A stretch of 64,000 nt of DNA from assembly GCA_918807975.1 (NCBI GenBank), contig OU964929.1, positions 17,811,197 to 17,875,196 of the forward strand, in the 5' to 3' direction. The notes under the pieces were generated by a model that was not told the origin of the DNA, made no database searches, and saw only the letters and a program-made list of their open reading frames with translations. A program made the translations under genes and the position numbers. The DNA comes from Aplidium turbinatum. Its lineage: Eukaryota > Chordata > Ascidiacea > Aplousobranchia > Polyclinidae. Position 1 is the stretch's first letter. The number at the start of each line of letters is the position of its first letter. Shown in pieces: positions 12,148-24,308 of this stretch.

Positions 12148-12844
12148 CAGGCCAGGATTAAGGTCAAATGGGGCCCCTGTGCTAATGAATTTTATGGGGG
12201 CCCTTACCAGCTTACGTGGAGCATAATGGAAGTGAGCTGGTTTCGCTTGCAGAGGAAACAGAGCGTTGCTTAGGTAAGTTAGATAACTTTGAAATAGCAC
12301 GTGATCGATGATTAAATAAGCATGTGCAAATTAAGTCAACAATGTTTACGTTATAATGGATGCAAAATCACACACATTAAATCAACGAAACCGCGCAAGG
12401 GAAAACATTGTAGCAAGGGACCACTGTTCGTACTGCACACTACACTGCAAACTGCAATGAAAGGTTATTCTGAATTTCTATTCTAAACTGCTCTTTCATT
12501 CACTATTAACTACCAATAGGATTTAGAAAACTAACATGAAATTCAGTCGAACGACTTCTTTCTGGCTTTCTTTACCGCAAAGTCTTTGTTGCCAAAGAAA
12601 AAATACAAGAACCATATTTTTATTTCACGTGAAGAGGGAAATATATTGATAAATGTGTTACTTTTTTTAGACAGAAGGGCCTATAATGCAATTACCACTT
12701 TTCTTAATTTTTTTTTTTTTAAATTTTTTCAGGAAAAATTTGTTATTTTATTTTATATATTTCATTTTTAGGAAAAGTGGGGGCCTCTGTCTGCGGGGCC
12801 CCTGTGCTTTAGCACACCCTAGCACAATGGTTAATCTAGGCCTG
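12148..12844. mobile_element. Non-autonomous hAT element nested in the integrase region of element A
   Basis: Begins CAGGCCAGGATTAAGG and, read from the other end, CAGGCCTAGATTAACC, with GGGGCCCCTG just inside both ends; this is the style of a hAT terminus. Flanked by an 8-bp duplication ATTGTGTT (12140-12147) / ACTGTGTT (12845-12852), 7 of 8 matching. Elements B and C show the uninterrupted flank. There is no transposase; the interior is AT-rich. Confidence 0.88.
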
Positions 12845-14196
12845 ACTGTGTTGTATGTGCGATTGAGAAGGCGCGCCCTATAAGGCAGCTCATGTCTGAT
12901 TTACCTTTGTCTCGCACAACTGCGCATAGGAAACCCTTTTTTGATTGCGGCTTAGACTATCTTGGACCTTTAACTTTTGTTGAAGGTAGGAGTCGCAAAA
13001 AAGCTTGGAGACTCTTGTTCACATGTATGGCATCTCGCGCTATTCATGTTGAGCTGGTTACGTCATTGTCGCTGACTCTGAGTGATTTTTTACTTGCCTT
13101 TACTAGGTTTACAGATTTACGTGAGCAGGTTAATGCTATATATTCCGATAATGGAAGCACCTTTCAGGCAGCATCTAAGAAGTTACCGTACCCGAGTTGA
13201 TAAAACCAGCTGAATTTCACAACGCCCTGAGACAGAAGGAGATAAACTGGGAATTTATACCTCCGTATGCTCCGGCGCAAGGTGGCGCCTGGGAGGCAAT
13301 TGTGAAACAATTTAAAATTGTATTTTTTTTGCATTTTGGACACTTCAATTCGTAAGCCCAATTTTATTGAACTGCTTACGTACACGAGCAGTGCCGTTCG
13401 GATCGTGAACGAACGCTCTTTGGTACCCTTGAGTGACGACCCTAGGGATTTTACTGTCATCACCCCTGCCTCACTTTTGACCCCATACTTAGACCCATAC
13501 TGTGCTGTTGGGAAACCACATGATCGTGACCAATTAAGAATGGATTATCGGTTCAATTTGTCACTTTCTCAGCAGTTTTGGAGTAAATGGATCGATTTTT
13601 ACTTGCCAGGGCTTCAGGGCCGGAAAAAATGGTTAAAAATGGCCGAGAATTTGGAGCCTGGTCAACTTGTAGTGGTGGGTTCTCTCCAAGACATTGGTAA
13701 ACGTGGGAAGTATCAACTTGGGAGGGTGCATGAGGTAGCTCCACAAATTAGAAAAGGAAAGCCTGTGGTTTGTAGAGCTAAAGTTGCCGTCTGCAATTAC
13801 GATGAGAGTACGGGGAAAGTGAAAGTAGACTACGTGTTGAGGGATATTTCGTGCCTCGCCCCCGTAAAGAACACTTAAGTGTTAGGGCTTGAGCCTGGTT
13901 CTGTTTGCGGTGGCCGACCCTTGTCTGAGCCCAGAACAGTCGGTTATTATCGCAACCATTGAATATAGCGTCAGTTTAGTGTGTACCCATGGTACGGTAC
14001 CACCAATTTCATGTATCGTTGTGTATTATTCTTATTGCTGTTCATTCTTTGCATGCCCTTTGTATTTGCATATTAACTCAAACGTGAGTGATTCAAACAA
14101 TTTGTGTATCGTGTGTTTTTATTCATTGGCTCAAAATTGTCCTTAAATTCTTTTTTAGTTATGCCATGTTAGACTGTCATAACTAGGGGCCGCCAT

Positions 14197-14817
14197 TGTT
14201 ACGGACAAATTTCATATCAAACGTCACATAGAACCGTTGTCTACTAAACCTGACGTCTTACGTCATGGACTGTTGCTAGAAAATAGCAAAGATTACATCA
14301 TCGTTAAATCTTGAATTGCACAACCGTTTGCAGCTGCAGCATAACATTACATCATCGTTAAATCTTTAATTACTTGAACAGGTGTTGGCCGGGCTTGAAC
14401 AGGTGTGAGCCAAACTTGAACAGCTGTTTGAATATCTTATCATTGCTTATGGATTATTACATCACAGTAACTGCCTACGTGCGTTTGAGATATTGCAATG
14501 TATTCTCGTCATTCTTAAAATGGTTACCGGTACTTGAGAGTTGGTCGCATATTTAACTGTTTTGCTTAGTGCTTGCCAGCTGGACAAAATTTCCGTCTTT
14601 AAACAAGTAATTTGCATTTTAGTGACAAGTTTAGTGGTGTATCGCGTTGCACCCCAATTTCGACAGCCGTGGGCTATTTTTACAGAAATAGCCTACACTT
14701 TTTGAATAGACGTTTTCAAAAGAGTGCTTCTTTCGGTCATTGCATGCAGACGAACGGATCCGGAAACTTTATTTTACAATATTCCCACGAAGAGATTATG
14801 GTTTACCGTTGTGACCA
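14197..14817 (+). repeat. 3' LTR of element A
   Basis: TG...CA, about 621 bp, preceded by a polypurine-like tract AACTAGGGGCCGCCAT and followed by the duplication GCTCC. Confidence 0.92.
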
Positions 14818-14919
14818 GCTCCCATACTATACTATTAGTTTACTACGCCACTAAAAACTGTCTGGTATATTTTAATTGAGCTAAGATTCAAAGTTCAAAA
14901 TACTACTTGGAATAAAAAT

Positions 14920-14971
14920 GATTAGCGGGCCGCACAAAAATCTCAGACGGGCCACAGGTTGGACATCCCTG
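14920..14971. mobile_element. End of a hAT element (small remnant)
   Basis: GCGGGCCGCACAAAAATC and then CGGGCCACAGGTTGGACATC, closing with CCTG at 14971. Reversed, it starts CAGGGATGTCCAACCTG, the common Charlie-type hAT terminus. Its partner end is not visible. It forms part of the 250-base spacer between elements A and B. Confidence 0.55.
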
Positions 14972-15075
14972 TAGTAGGCTATATGTCAGTAGTTAACATG
15001 GCCACAAAATCCAAAAAACAAATAGCAAAAAATAAAACAAAAACAGAAAAAAGCACATATGTAGTGATGAATGGC

Positions 15076-15709
15076 TGGTCACAGCGGTAAACCAGCATAA
15101 TCTCTTCGTGGGAAAATTGTAACATAAGATTCCCGGATCCGTTCGTCTGTATGTAATGACCGAAAGAAACACTCTTCTGGAAACGTCTATTCGAGAATTG
15201 TATTTCTGTAAAAATAGCCCAAGGCTGTCGAAATTGGGTGCAACGCGATACACCACTAAACTTGTCACTACAATGCAAATTACTTGGATAAAAGACGGAA
15301 ATTTTGTCCAGCTGGCAAGCACTAAGCACAACAGTTAAATTTGCGACCAACTTCTTCAAGCAATAATTTTAAAATAACGAGAATAAATTACGATATTTCA
15401 AACGCGCGTAAGCAGTTACTGTGACGTAATAATGATAGGCAATGATAAGTTATTCAAGCACCTGTTCAAGCCTGGCCCACACCTGCTCAAGTCTGGCTCA
15501 CACCTCCTCAAGTTTGGCTTACACCTGTTCAAGTAATTAAAGATTTAACGATGATGTAATGTTATGCTGCAGCTGCAAACGGTTGTGCAATTTAAGATTT
15601 AACGATGATGTAATCTTTGCTATTTTCTAGCAACAGTCCATGACGTGAAACGTCAGGTTTAGTAGACAACGGTTCTATGTGACGTTTGATATGAAAATTG
15701 TCCGTAACA
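15076..15709 (-). repeat. 3' LTR of element B
   Basis: On the + strand it reads TGGTCACAGCGG to TTGTCCGTAACA, about 634 bp. It is the reverse complement of the A-type LTR. Confidence 0.92.
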
Positions 15710-16038
15710 TAGCGACCCCTAGTTATGACAGTCTAACATGGCATAACTAAAAAAAAAAAAGAATTTGAGGACAATTTTGAGCCAATGAATAAAAACACAC
15801 GATACACAAATTGTTTGAATCACTCACGTTTAAGTTAGGCCTAATATGCAAATACAAAGGGCATGCAAAGAATGAACAGCAATAAGAATAATACACGACG
15901 ATACATGAAATTGGTGGTACCGTACCATAGGTACACACTAAAATGACGCTATATACAATGGTTGCGATAATAACCGACTGTTCTGGGCTCAGACAAGGGT
16001 CGGCCACCGCAAACAGAACCAGGCTCAAGCCCTAACAC

Positions 16039-18241
16039 TTAAGTGTTCTTTACGGGGGCGAGGCACGAAATATCCCTCAACACGTAGTCTACTTTCATTT
16101 TCCCGGTACTCTCATCGTAGTTGCAGACGGCAACTTTAGCTCTACAAACCACAGGCTTTCCTTTTCTAATTTGTGGAGCTACCTCATGCACCCTCCCAAG
16201 TTGATACTTCCCACGTTTACCAATGTCTTGGAGAGAACCCACCACTACAAGTTGACCAGGCTCCAAATTCTCGGCCATTTTTAACCATTTTTTCCGGCCC
16301 TGAAGCCCTGGCAAGTAAAAATCGATCCATTTACTCCAAAACTGCTGAGAAAGTGACAAATTGAACCGATAATCCATTCTTAATTGGTCACGATCATGTG
16401 GTTTCCCAACAGCACAGTATGGGTCTAAGTATGGGGTCAAAAGTGAGGCAGGGGTGATGACAGTAAAATCCCTAGGGTCGTCACTCAAGGGTACCAAAGA
16501 GCGTTCGTTCACGATCCGAACGGCACTGCTCGTGTACGTAAGCAGTTCAATAAAATTGGGCTTACGAATTGAAGTGTCCAAAATGTAAAAAAAATACAAT
16601 TTTAAATTGTTTCACAATTGCCTCCCAGGCGCCACCTTGCGCCGGAGCATACGGAGGTATAAATTCCCAGTTTATCTCCTTCTGTCTCAGGGCGTTGTGA
16701 AATTCAGCTGGTTTTATCAACTCGGGTACGGTAACTTCTTAGATGCTGCCTGAAAGGTGCTTCCATTATCGGAATATATAGCATTAACCTGCTCACGTAA
16801 ATCTGTAAACCTAGTAAAGGCAAGTAAAAAATCACTCAGAGTCAGCGACAATGACGTAACCAGCTCAACATGAATAGCGCGAGATGCCATACATGTGAAC
16901 AAGAGTCTCCAAGCTTTTTTGCGACTCCTACCTTCAACAAAAGTTAAAGGTCCAAGATAGTCTAAGCCGCAATCAAAAAAGGGTTTCCTATGCGCAGTTG
17001 TGCGAGACAAAGGTAAATCAGACATGAGCTGCCTTATAGGGCGCGCTTTCTCAATCGCACATACAACACAATCATTAAGATACCTCTTCACGGAGGCATT
17101 ATCATTGGCGATCCAAAACTTCTGTCGCGTAGACAACAAAGTGTGCTGAACTCCACAGTGCGCATTTCGATTATGATGCGACAGTACAACAAGCCTAGTG
17201 AAGGGGTGTTTCGAAGGAAAACAATCGGATGTTTTGCTCCTAGAGAGATCTCGGGAGAATTACTTAAGCGCCCTTCAATGCGGATTACACCAGCGTCATC
17301 TATACAAGGTCTGTACTTTTTAAGTGAATGCAATTCTTTCAAGCGCTCCTTCTCACGTTGCGAAGCGCCAACACTACCCGCTTTATCACTTCCTCAAGGG
17401 CATCCAGCAATCGTTTGGTCATTAAATGTACCACATCGCCATACATGCTCTTCTGAACAAACTTCACAGCCAACTCTAAAGCACTGTTAAGATAAGATGC
17501 ATCCAGTTTTGGCTTCACAATACTACGCTTTCTTGTTTTACAGCACAAAAATTCAACAAAAGCAACCAAATAAGCGATTCTCTTTTTCATAACATACAAA
17601 GAAGGTGCGGCCTCGATCAATCTGTGAAGACCACCCTGTTCAAAGTCAAGCGACTCCTCTTCGTCACGAAAATATAGGCTATGGACAGGTACTGAAGTGG
17701 CATTTTCTACAAATGGAATTTCTTCACACTGGTAGAGAAGACTAGAACCATTCAACCACAACTCTCGAAATTCTTTCTTTGTAATAAGATTTGGCCGTGT
17801 GCCAACATCAGCTAGGTTCATATCGGTAGAGCAAAAACGCCAATCCTGGGCTCCAGACAACAACAAAATATGCTCAACTCGACGCGGGATAAATTTATTC
17901 AAACGTATATCAGGGTTTTTAACCCACTGCGACACAGTCCGAGAATCACACCAAAAATATTTAATGCAGTCAGGCATCTTCAAGGCCTCGTAGGCCTGCT
18001 TCACGAGTCTTGCTGTATTCAAAGCGGCAACAAGCTCTTTCCTAGCTATCGGCCAAGAAAACTGATTCTTTACAACAATGGTAGATTTACTCAAAACGAA
18101 AGACACACTAGAAACTCCGTTAACCAGTCTACGTAAGTAAACAACAGAAGAAAAAGCTTGATTCGAAGCATCACTAAACCCATGTAAATATGAAACAACA
18201 TCATCCGGACTACACACACACCAGAGTTTGCAAAATACCAT
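16039..18241 (-). pseudogene. Integrase and RNase H regions of BEL element B (fossil)
   Basis: From 18241 down: RNase H with GFSDASNQAFSSVV near 18175, the linker and zinc-binding region of integrase, FDCGLDYLGPL near 16960, IYSDNGSTF near 16770, and the integrase tail 16599-16039. The tail is almost the same protein as 13318-13878 of element A. The region is interrupted upstream by element C and is broken. Confidence 0.85.
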
Positions 18242-18833
18242 TGTTCCAGACAATGGTTCACCTAATCAAACGTCATATAAAAACCGTTCAAGTCTACTGA
18301 ATATTACGTCATGGAAGTTGCTAGAAAATGTGCCAAAATTGCACCATCGTTAATAAGACTTGTGTCAAACCTGTTTGGACCTGTTTGGGCCTGTTTCGGT
18401 TTGAAACCTGTTTAAACATGAATACATTGGATTACTAGCTTTGGACACCTGTTTTGAATTGCGTGACAATGTCTTCATTTATTGCGTCACAGTTACTTTC
18501 TACGTGAATTTGAGATATTGATATCTATTCTGGTCATTCGTGAAATGGTTGCTTGAGAGTTAGTCGCACATTTAACTGTTGGCTTAGTGCTTGCTAGCTG
18601 GACAAAAGTTCCGTCTTTTATCCAAGTAATCTGTTCTGTAGTGACAGTTTTCAGTGGTGTACGGCGTTGCACCCCCCTCGTTTTCGATAGCCTCGGGCTA
18701 ATTTTACAGAAATACACTGTTTGAAAAGAAGTTCAAGTGTGTGTTTCTTCGGTCATTATATACAGACGAACGGATTTGGGAATCTTATGTTACAATTTTC
18801 CCACGAAGAGATTATGGTTTACCGCTGTGACCA
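18242..18833 (+). repeat. 5' LTR of element C
   Basis: Starts TGTTCCAGAC and ends TGTGACCA; identical by eye to 23642-24233. Confidence 0.93.
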
Positions 18834-19020
18834 TAAAAAATAAAAGACGATTCTCTGTCTAGTGTTTGGCACAGAAGCACTTAGAAGCAAAAAATAAAAG
18901 ACGAAGTTTGTTAGTTGGTAGGCTAAGAAGCACTTAGAAGCAAAGAAATAATAAAAGAAGATCTTATTGGTTGGTAGTCTAAAGAAGCAAAGAAAATTAC
19001 AGACATTTCTTCTCTGTAGG
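18834..19020 (+). repeat. Tandem repeats in the leader of element C
   Basis: Three imperfect units of about 60 bp with AATAAAAGACGA, TTGGTTGGTAG and GAAGCACTTAGAAGCAAA. Homologous to the leader repeats of A and B. Confidence 0.75.
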
Positions 19021-19335
19021 CAACTGAAGAACTTTAAGCTAAAAAGTAAAGACATTTCTTCTCAGTTTGGTACTGACGAAAAATAACTTTGACATTCATT
19101 GGCAAGAAAGAAGATTAAAAGACAATCGATCTGTGCTTGAAGATTCAAGTCAAAGAATCCAAGCAAGTTTTGTGGACTTTTGGACTTCATATACTCGTAC
19201 AGCTATGGTATCGTGCATTTAAATTCTTTTTTGTATTTTTACGGTCTTTGCAGTTAAGTTTTTTATAATTACTGTAATTTTGTGTGTTTGTGTAACTTAA
19301 TTTTTTAATTGTTAAATTTAGCCCTAACATTTAAT

Positions 19336-21606
19336 ATGTCTACACTCGGTGGTGACAGGGACTCGACCGCCGTCGACTCGACTGAGTTTAAGCCTGATGA
19401 TGTTCTTTGCGGTCGGGCAGGCCATTCTGGGGAGGGACCCATTAACGATGAGGCTAAGTCAGTTCGAGAGGCCCGGCATCTTAGACGGGATATTTTGACT
19501 CAAATTGGGAAACTTTCTGTGGCTCTAGGTTCTTTGAGTGATAAGCAGGAACTGTTAATTTTTCGATCTAACTTATCTACTTTAGAAGAGGAATTACGGC
19601 ATTTCCATGCTCTCTTGAGTAAAATTTTTAACTCTGCAATCTTAGCAGAAATTCGTGATAGGGTAGATCCCGAATTTAACTCGTTAAAAAATAACTTCGA
19701 ACAAAAAGTGAGTGAGTTCTCAGATAGGTTGGATGCTGACATACATCCTGAGGATAGCGCCTCAAATGTAAGCACTAGGAGGTCTGAGAGCTCGTCACGG
19801 ATAGTTACACAAATTAACCTACAGTTAAAACGAGAGGAGCTCCAGATACAAGCTGAGGCCGAAGCAAGAGCTGCTGAGGCCATCGCGAGAGCTGAGGCCA
19901 TACGAGCTGAGGCTGCTGCGAGAGCTGCTGAGGCCGTACGAGCTGAGGCCATCGCGAGAGCTGAGGCCGAAGCGAGAGCTGCTGAGGCCGCCGCGAAAGC
20001 TGAAGCTAGAGCTGCTGAGTTCGCACTCAAAGACGCTCAGTTGAGGGCCGAACAACGTAAAGAGGTAGTTTTAGCTGAATATCGTTCTGAGTTGGGCTCC
20101 CGGCGTAGCTCTAGGAAGGGCTCTTCTAGGCATTCCAGAAGTGAACATCAATCGCAGTTTAATTTACCTAACCTTTTCCAGACGCCTGTTCAATCTGTAA
20201 GTGGACCTGTACAATCCACATGGTTTCCAGCTGTTTCAGGAGGTCTCGGGGCCGCGGTTAAGGGTCTTCCGAAGGCTGTAGAGCCAAGGTCTACAAATTA
20301 CAACCGAACTCCTCCCCCAGAGCGTACAGGTCACGGGGCCGCCATTAGCAGTAATGCTTTGCCTCCTTCACAGTTTTCAGCGCCGCTAGTTTTTGATCGC
20401 CCAGCTACACGTAATTTGGGTGGTTGTGAGAGGCGTATCGCGTCTACTGATTTTAACGTGTGTGAGGATCGTGATCGGGCTGTGCATGTGACTGAGCCCA
20501 CTCAGCCCCTTAAGGGATATAGCTTGTCTTCTCCCGCTAAATCGAGTTCTCAACAGCAGAATTGCTTTTTTGAATACCAAAATAGTAGGACGTTCTTCGA
20601 TAAGGCGGCCTTGATTGGTTACGATGGTAATAATATGCCATTTGTCTTCTTTAAAAATCGTGTTACGGCCTTGATGGCAGCTTCGCCCTTTAAGGGAACT
20701 CGTTTGACTTTGTTGCAAGCAGCTTGTGTTAGAACAGCTGCACAAACGATTGCTAATTTGGTTTCCGACACTCCTGGCTTGTCAGAGGAAGACAGGATAG
20801 AAATGTCGTTAGCTCGCTTGTCCCAACGTTTTGGAGTTCGTGGAGGTCTTTTCGCAGAACCAGAAATTAGAAAGTATCGCTATGGTAGCAAATTGACTTC
20901 TATCTCTTCCAGTGATTTGAAAGAGTTTAAAGATGAATTGTCGCAGTGTTTGCTTTACGCGAAAGCTTATGGTCAGCGTGATAAATTAGAAGGACGTTTT
21001 GTTTTGGATTTGGCTAAGCGACTCCCGTTTGACGCTAAGCAGCGTTATCTTGACTTTTTAGGTGATCAGTATGGTAGCACTGAGGAACCTACTTTTCAGA
21101 GTTTGTTTGATTTTGTAGTGCGGGAGGAAACGCGCAAGTCGACTGATTTTAGCATTATGCTAATGGGCGATTCTGGTGAGTCGCAGCATTTTAAAAAGTT
21201 TGGCAAAGGAAAATTGCCTTCATGTCCGGTTAGGCAGACGTCTGTAAAACCCCATGATAATGTCATGTCAGGAAGTTCGCAGTACTCGACTGCTGTTGGC
21301 GCACCGCGCGGTGGTGAGGCTAGACGTAAAGACCTGCCGGCATGTTTTTGTTGTTCGTCACGTGGTCAAGTTGAATATCATTTTTTGTCTAATTGTAAAG
21401 AATTTTTGCGCTTGACACCTAAAGGTCGGAGAGATGTCATTGTGAAAGCTGGAAAATGCTTGAACTGTTTGCGCCAACATATGGTTAGGGATTGTAATCA
21501 TGCAAATAACTGTCGTAAGTGTGGACCTACCAACGATAGGAAACACTTTTTGCTTCTGCATGATTTTTATGTGACGTCACGTGATTCTCTGGAATTTGGT
21601 CGGTAA
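19336..21606 (+). pseudogene. gag region of BEL element C
   Basis: A long open gag region whose ATG at 19336 begins MSTLGGDRDST. Features: helical N-terminal part; an Ala/Glu/Arg coiled-coil repeat (about residues 175-235) with AEAEARAAEA units; a Ser/Arg-rich patch; the conserved gag core (FFEYQNSRTFFDKAALIGYD near 20560); and Cys/His knuckles (CFCCSSRGQVEYHFLSNC, then CLNCLRQHMVRDCNHANNC) near 21340-21530. It is the best preserved gag in the window and would form the particle shell, binding RNA through the knuckles. Confidence 0.88.
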
Positions 21607-23335
21607 AGATGAGGCTGGTGCCAGAGTTCTTGTGCGTAATGTTAAGATTGGAAATGTTAAAGCAGCTTTTAACCGCGTTACTGCTGCTCGTGTTTTGAAT
21701 CCAATGACTGGCAAATCGAAGTTGGTGTATTGTCAGCATGATCCTGGTTCGCAGTTGACGTTTGTTTCGAGTGATTTGGTGTGCGAACTTGGTCTTAAAC
21801 CGTATGATAAAGCGTCGTTTAAAATGGATACTCTGGCTGGTCAGAAACCTACTTGTGCTGAACTTGTTAAACTCAACATTCAGTCGTTAGAGACGAATGA
21901 ACTGTTTTGTGATATAACTTCGGTGGTTAACCCAGCTTGGGCTGACGATGTTAAGACTTTACCACATAAGCAGGATTTAAGTAGTTTCCGTCATTTTCAT
22001 GACGTGAATATGTTTCATTTGAATGATTGTAGTACTGTAGATGTACTGATTGGAAACGACAACGCTTATTTGATGTGGGCAAAAGAAGAACGTGTTGGTG
22101 AAAATCGCAGTGAACCGCATGCTTTACTCACTCCTCTCGGTTGGTTGGCTTGTGGTGGTAAGTCACCCTTAGTTGAAAGCGTTGCTAAAGTGTGCAGAGT
22201 GCAGACGTCTTCAGAGTCGAATGTCATCTCTGGCTTTCAGCGTAAAATTGAGTCTCGCGATATGGAAATAGCAGACCTGAATAAAGTCATTCAGGATTTG
22301 ACTTTGCAAAATGAAACCTGTGAATTGTCTCGCAATGATATTTTGGCTAGAGAACTTGTCGAACCGAATATTGAGTTGAAAGATGGTCGATTTGAGATAC
22401 CTGTTCCGTTGAAGGAAGATATTGATCTACCTAACAATTTTGTGTTGGCGTCAGATAGAGCTGCTGCTTTAAGAAAGAAAGCTTTAAAACAACCTGAACT
22501 TCGTGATTTCCTTACTGACACCATGAAAGATCTTAAATCTAATGGCTATATTGAGCGTGCTGGTGAAGCAGGAAATGTCAAGGGATTTGAATGGTATTTA
22601 CCATACTTTGTGACGTCACAATTAAAAAAGCGCATTGTTTACGATGGCAAGTCTGAATTTCGAGGAACTTGTGTTAATGATGTAATGTTTTCGTGTCCTG
22701 ATTTCTTAAACCCTCTGGCAGATCTCTTGGCTAGATTTCGGCTAAGTAGACTTGGTTTCATGGCCGATGTGATTAAGTACTTTTTTCACATTTTGGACTC
22801 TTCGATTCGTAAGCCCAATTTCATTGAACTGCTTACGTACACCAGTAGTGCCGTTCGGATCGTGAACGAACGCCCTTTGGTACCTTTGAGTGACGACCCT
22901 AGGGATTTTACTGTCATCACCCCTGCCTCACTTTTGACCCCATACTTAGACCCATACTGTGCTGTTGGGCAACCACATGATCGTGACCAATTAAGAAGGG
23001 ATTATCGGTTCAATTTGTCACTTTCTCAGCAGTTTTGGAGTAAATGGATCGATTTTTACTTGCCAGGTCTTCAGGGCCGGAAAAAATGGCTAAAAATGGC
23101 CGAGAATTTGGAGCCTGGTCAACTGGTAGTGGTAGGTTCTCTCCAAGACATTGGTAAACGTGGGAAGTATCAACTTGGGAGGGTGCATGAGGTAGTTCCA
23201 CAAATTAGGAAAGGAAAGCCTGTGGTTCGTAGAGCCAAAGTTGCCGTCTGCAACTATGATGAGAGTACGGGGAAAGTGAAAGTAGACTACGTGTTGAGGG
23301 ATATTTCGTGCCTCGCCCCCGTAAAGAACACTTAA
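21607..23335 (+). pseudogene. Partial pol region of BEL element C
   Basis: Open through a protease-like segment (DPGSQLTFVSSDL near 21740 and VDVLIGNDNAYLMWAKEER near 22040), then the start of reverse transcriptase, and the integrase C-terminal tail that ends at 23335. Much of a normal BEL pol is absent, so no functional enzyme set is expected. Confidence 0.85.
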
Positions 23336-23641
23336 GTGTTAGGGTTTGAGCCTGGTTTTGTCTGCGGTGGCCGACCCTTGTCTGAGCCCGGAACAGTCGG
23401 TTATTATCGCAACTATTGTATATAGCGTCATTTAGCGTGTACCTATGGTACCAATTTCATGTATCGTCGTGTTTATTCTTATTGCTGTTCATTCTTTGCA
23501 TGCCCTTTGTATTTGCCTATTAACTTAAACGTGAGTGATTCAAACAATTAGTGTATCATGTGTTTTTATTCATTGGCTCACAATTGTCGTCAATTCTTTT
23601 TTAGTTATGCCATGTCAGACTGTCATAACTAGGGGCCGCTA

Positions 23642-24233
23642 TGTTCCAGACAATGGTTCACCTAATCAAACGTCATATAAAAACCGTTCAAGTCTACTGA
23701 ATATTACGTCATGGAAGTTGCTAGAAAATGTGCCAAAATTGCACCATCGTTAATAAGACTTGTGTCAAACCTGTTTGGACCTGTTTGGGCCTGTTTCGGT
23801 TTGAAACCTGTTTAAACATGAATACATTGGATTACTAGCTTTGGACACCTGTTTTGAATTGCGTGACAATGTCTTCATTTATTGCGTCACAGTTACTTTC
23901 TACGTGAATTTGAGATATTGATATCTATTCTGGTCATTCGTGAAATGGTTGCTTGAGAGTTAGTCGCACATTTAACTGTTGGCTTAGTGCTTGCTAGCTG
24001 GACAAAAGTTCCGTCTTTTATCCAAGTAATCTGTTCTGTAGTGACAGTTTTCAGTGGTGTACGGCGTTGCACCCCCCTCGTTTTCGATAGCCTCGGGCTA
24101 ATTTTACAGAAATACACTGTTTGAAAAGAAGTTCAAGTGTGTGTTTCTTCGGTCATTATATACAGACGAACGGATTTGGGAATCTTATGTTACAATTTTC
24201 CCACGAAGAGATTATGGTTTACCGCTGTGACCA
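23642..24233 (+). repeat. 3' LTR of element C
   Basis: Identical by eye to the 5' LTR. Preceded by AACTAGGGGCCGCTA and followed by the duplication ACCAT. Confidence 0.93.
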
Positions 24234-24308
24234 ACCATCTCGGTAACAAAAAATCTTTAAGCAGGTCCAAAGAGCGAAGCCACGACTCCCACTCTTTAAC
24301 AAAGCTAT

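Larger units (their letters stand above)
6600..13878 (+). pseudogene. pol region of BEL element A (fossil)
   Basis: Recognisable parts in order: protease-like stretch (HDPGSQ near 6770 and VGLLIGNDNAYL near 7060-7095); start of reverse transcriptase (7400-7750), continuing after the nested element with the YMDD box near 10470; RNase H with GFSDASNQAF near 11030; integrase with its His/Cys zinc site near 12030-12150, FDCGLDYLGPL near 12940 and IYSDNGSTF near 13140, and its tail to 13878. It is broken and holds nested insertions at 7758-10181 and 12148-12844. These enzymes copy element RNA into DNA and insert it. Confidence 0.85.
1880..14817 (+). mobile_element. BEL/Pao LTR retrotransposon A, broken, with three nested insertions
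   Basis: Bounded by direct LTRs that start TGTTACGGACAA and end GTGACCA, with an exact 5-bp target duplication GCTCC at 1875-1879 and 14818-14822. Parts in order: 5' LTR, repeat-bearing leader, gag with an Ala/Glu/Arg-rich coiled-coil stretch and Cys/His knuckles, protease, reverse transcriptase, RNase H, integrase with its C-terminal tail, 3' LTR. This order is that of the BEL/Pao group. It is a fossil with many breaks (of the order of ten) and three younger insertions at 3275-4748, 7758-10181 and 12148-12844. Its LTRs differ by small indels and substitutions, so it is older than element C. Confidence 0.93.
18242..24233 (+). mobile_element. BEL/Pao LTR retrotransposon C, young but incomplete, nested in element B
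   Basis: LTRs 18242-18833 and 23642-24233 (592 bp each) show no difference by eye over their full length. The target duplication ACCAT (18237-18241 and 24234-24238) is exact. Parts: leader with tandem repeats, gag, protease, the beginning of reverse transcriptase, and the integrase tail. It is markedly shorter than a full BEL element and lacks much of the pol core, so it could move only with enzymes from a relative. About two breaks are evident. Its LTR (TGTTCCAGACAATGG) is a different subfamily from those of A and B, though the protein-coding parts are close. Confidence 0.93.
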
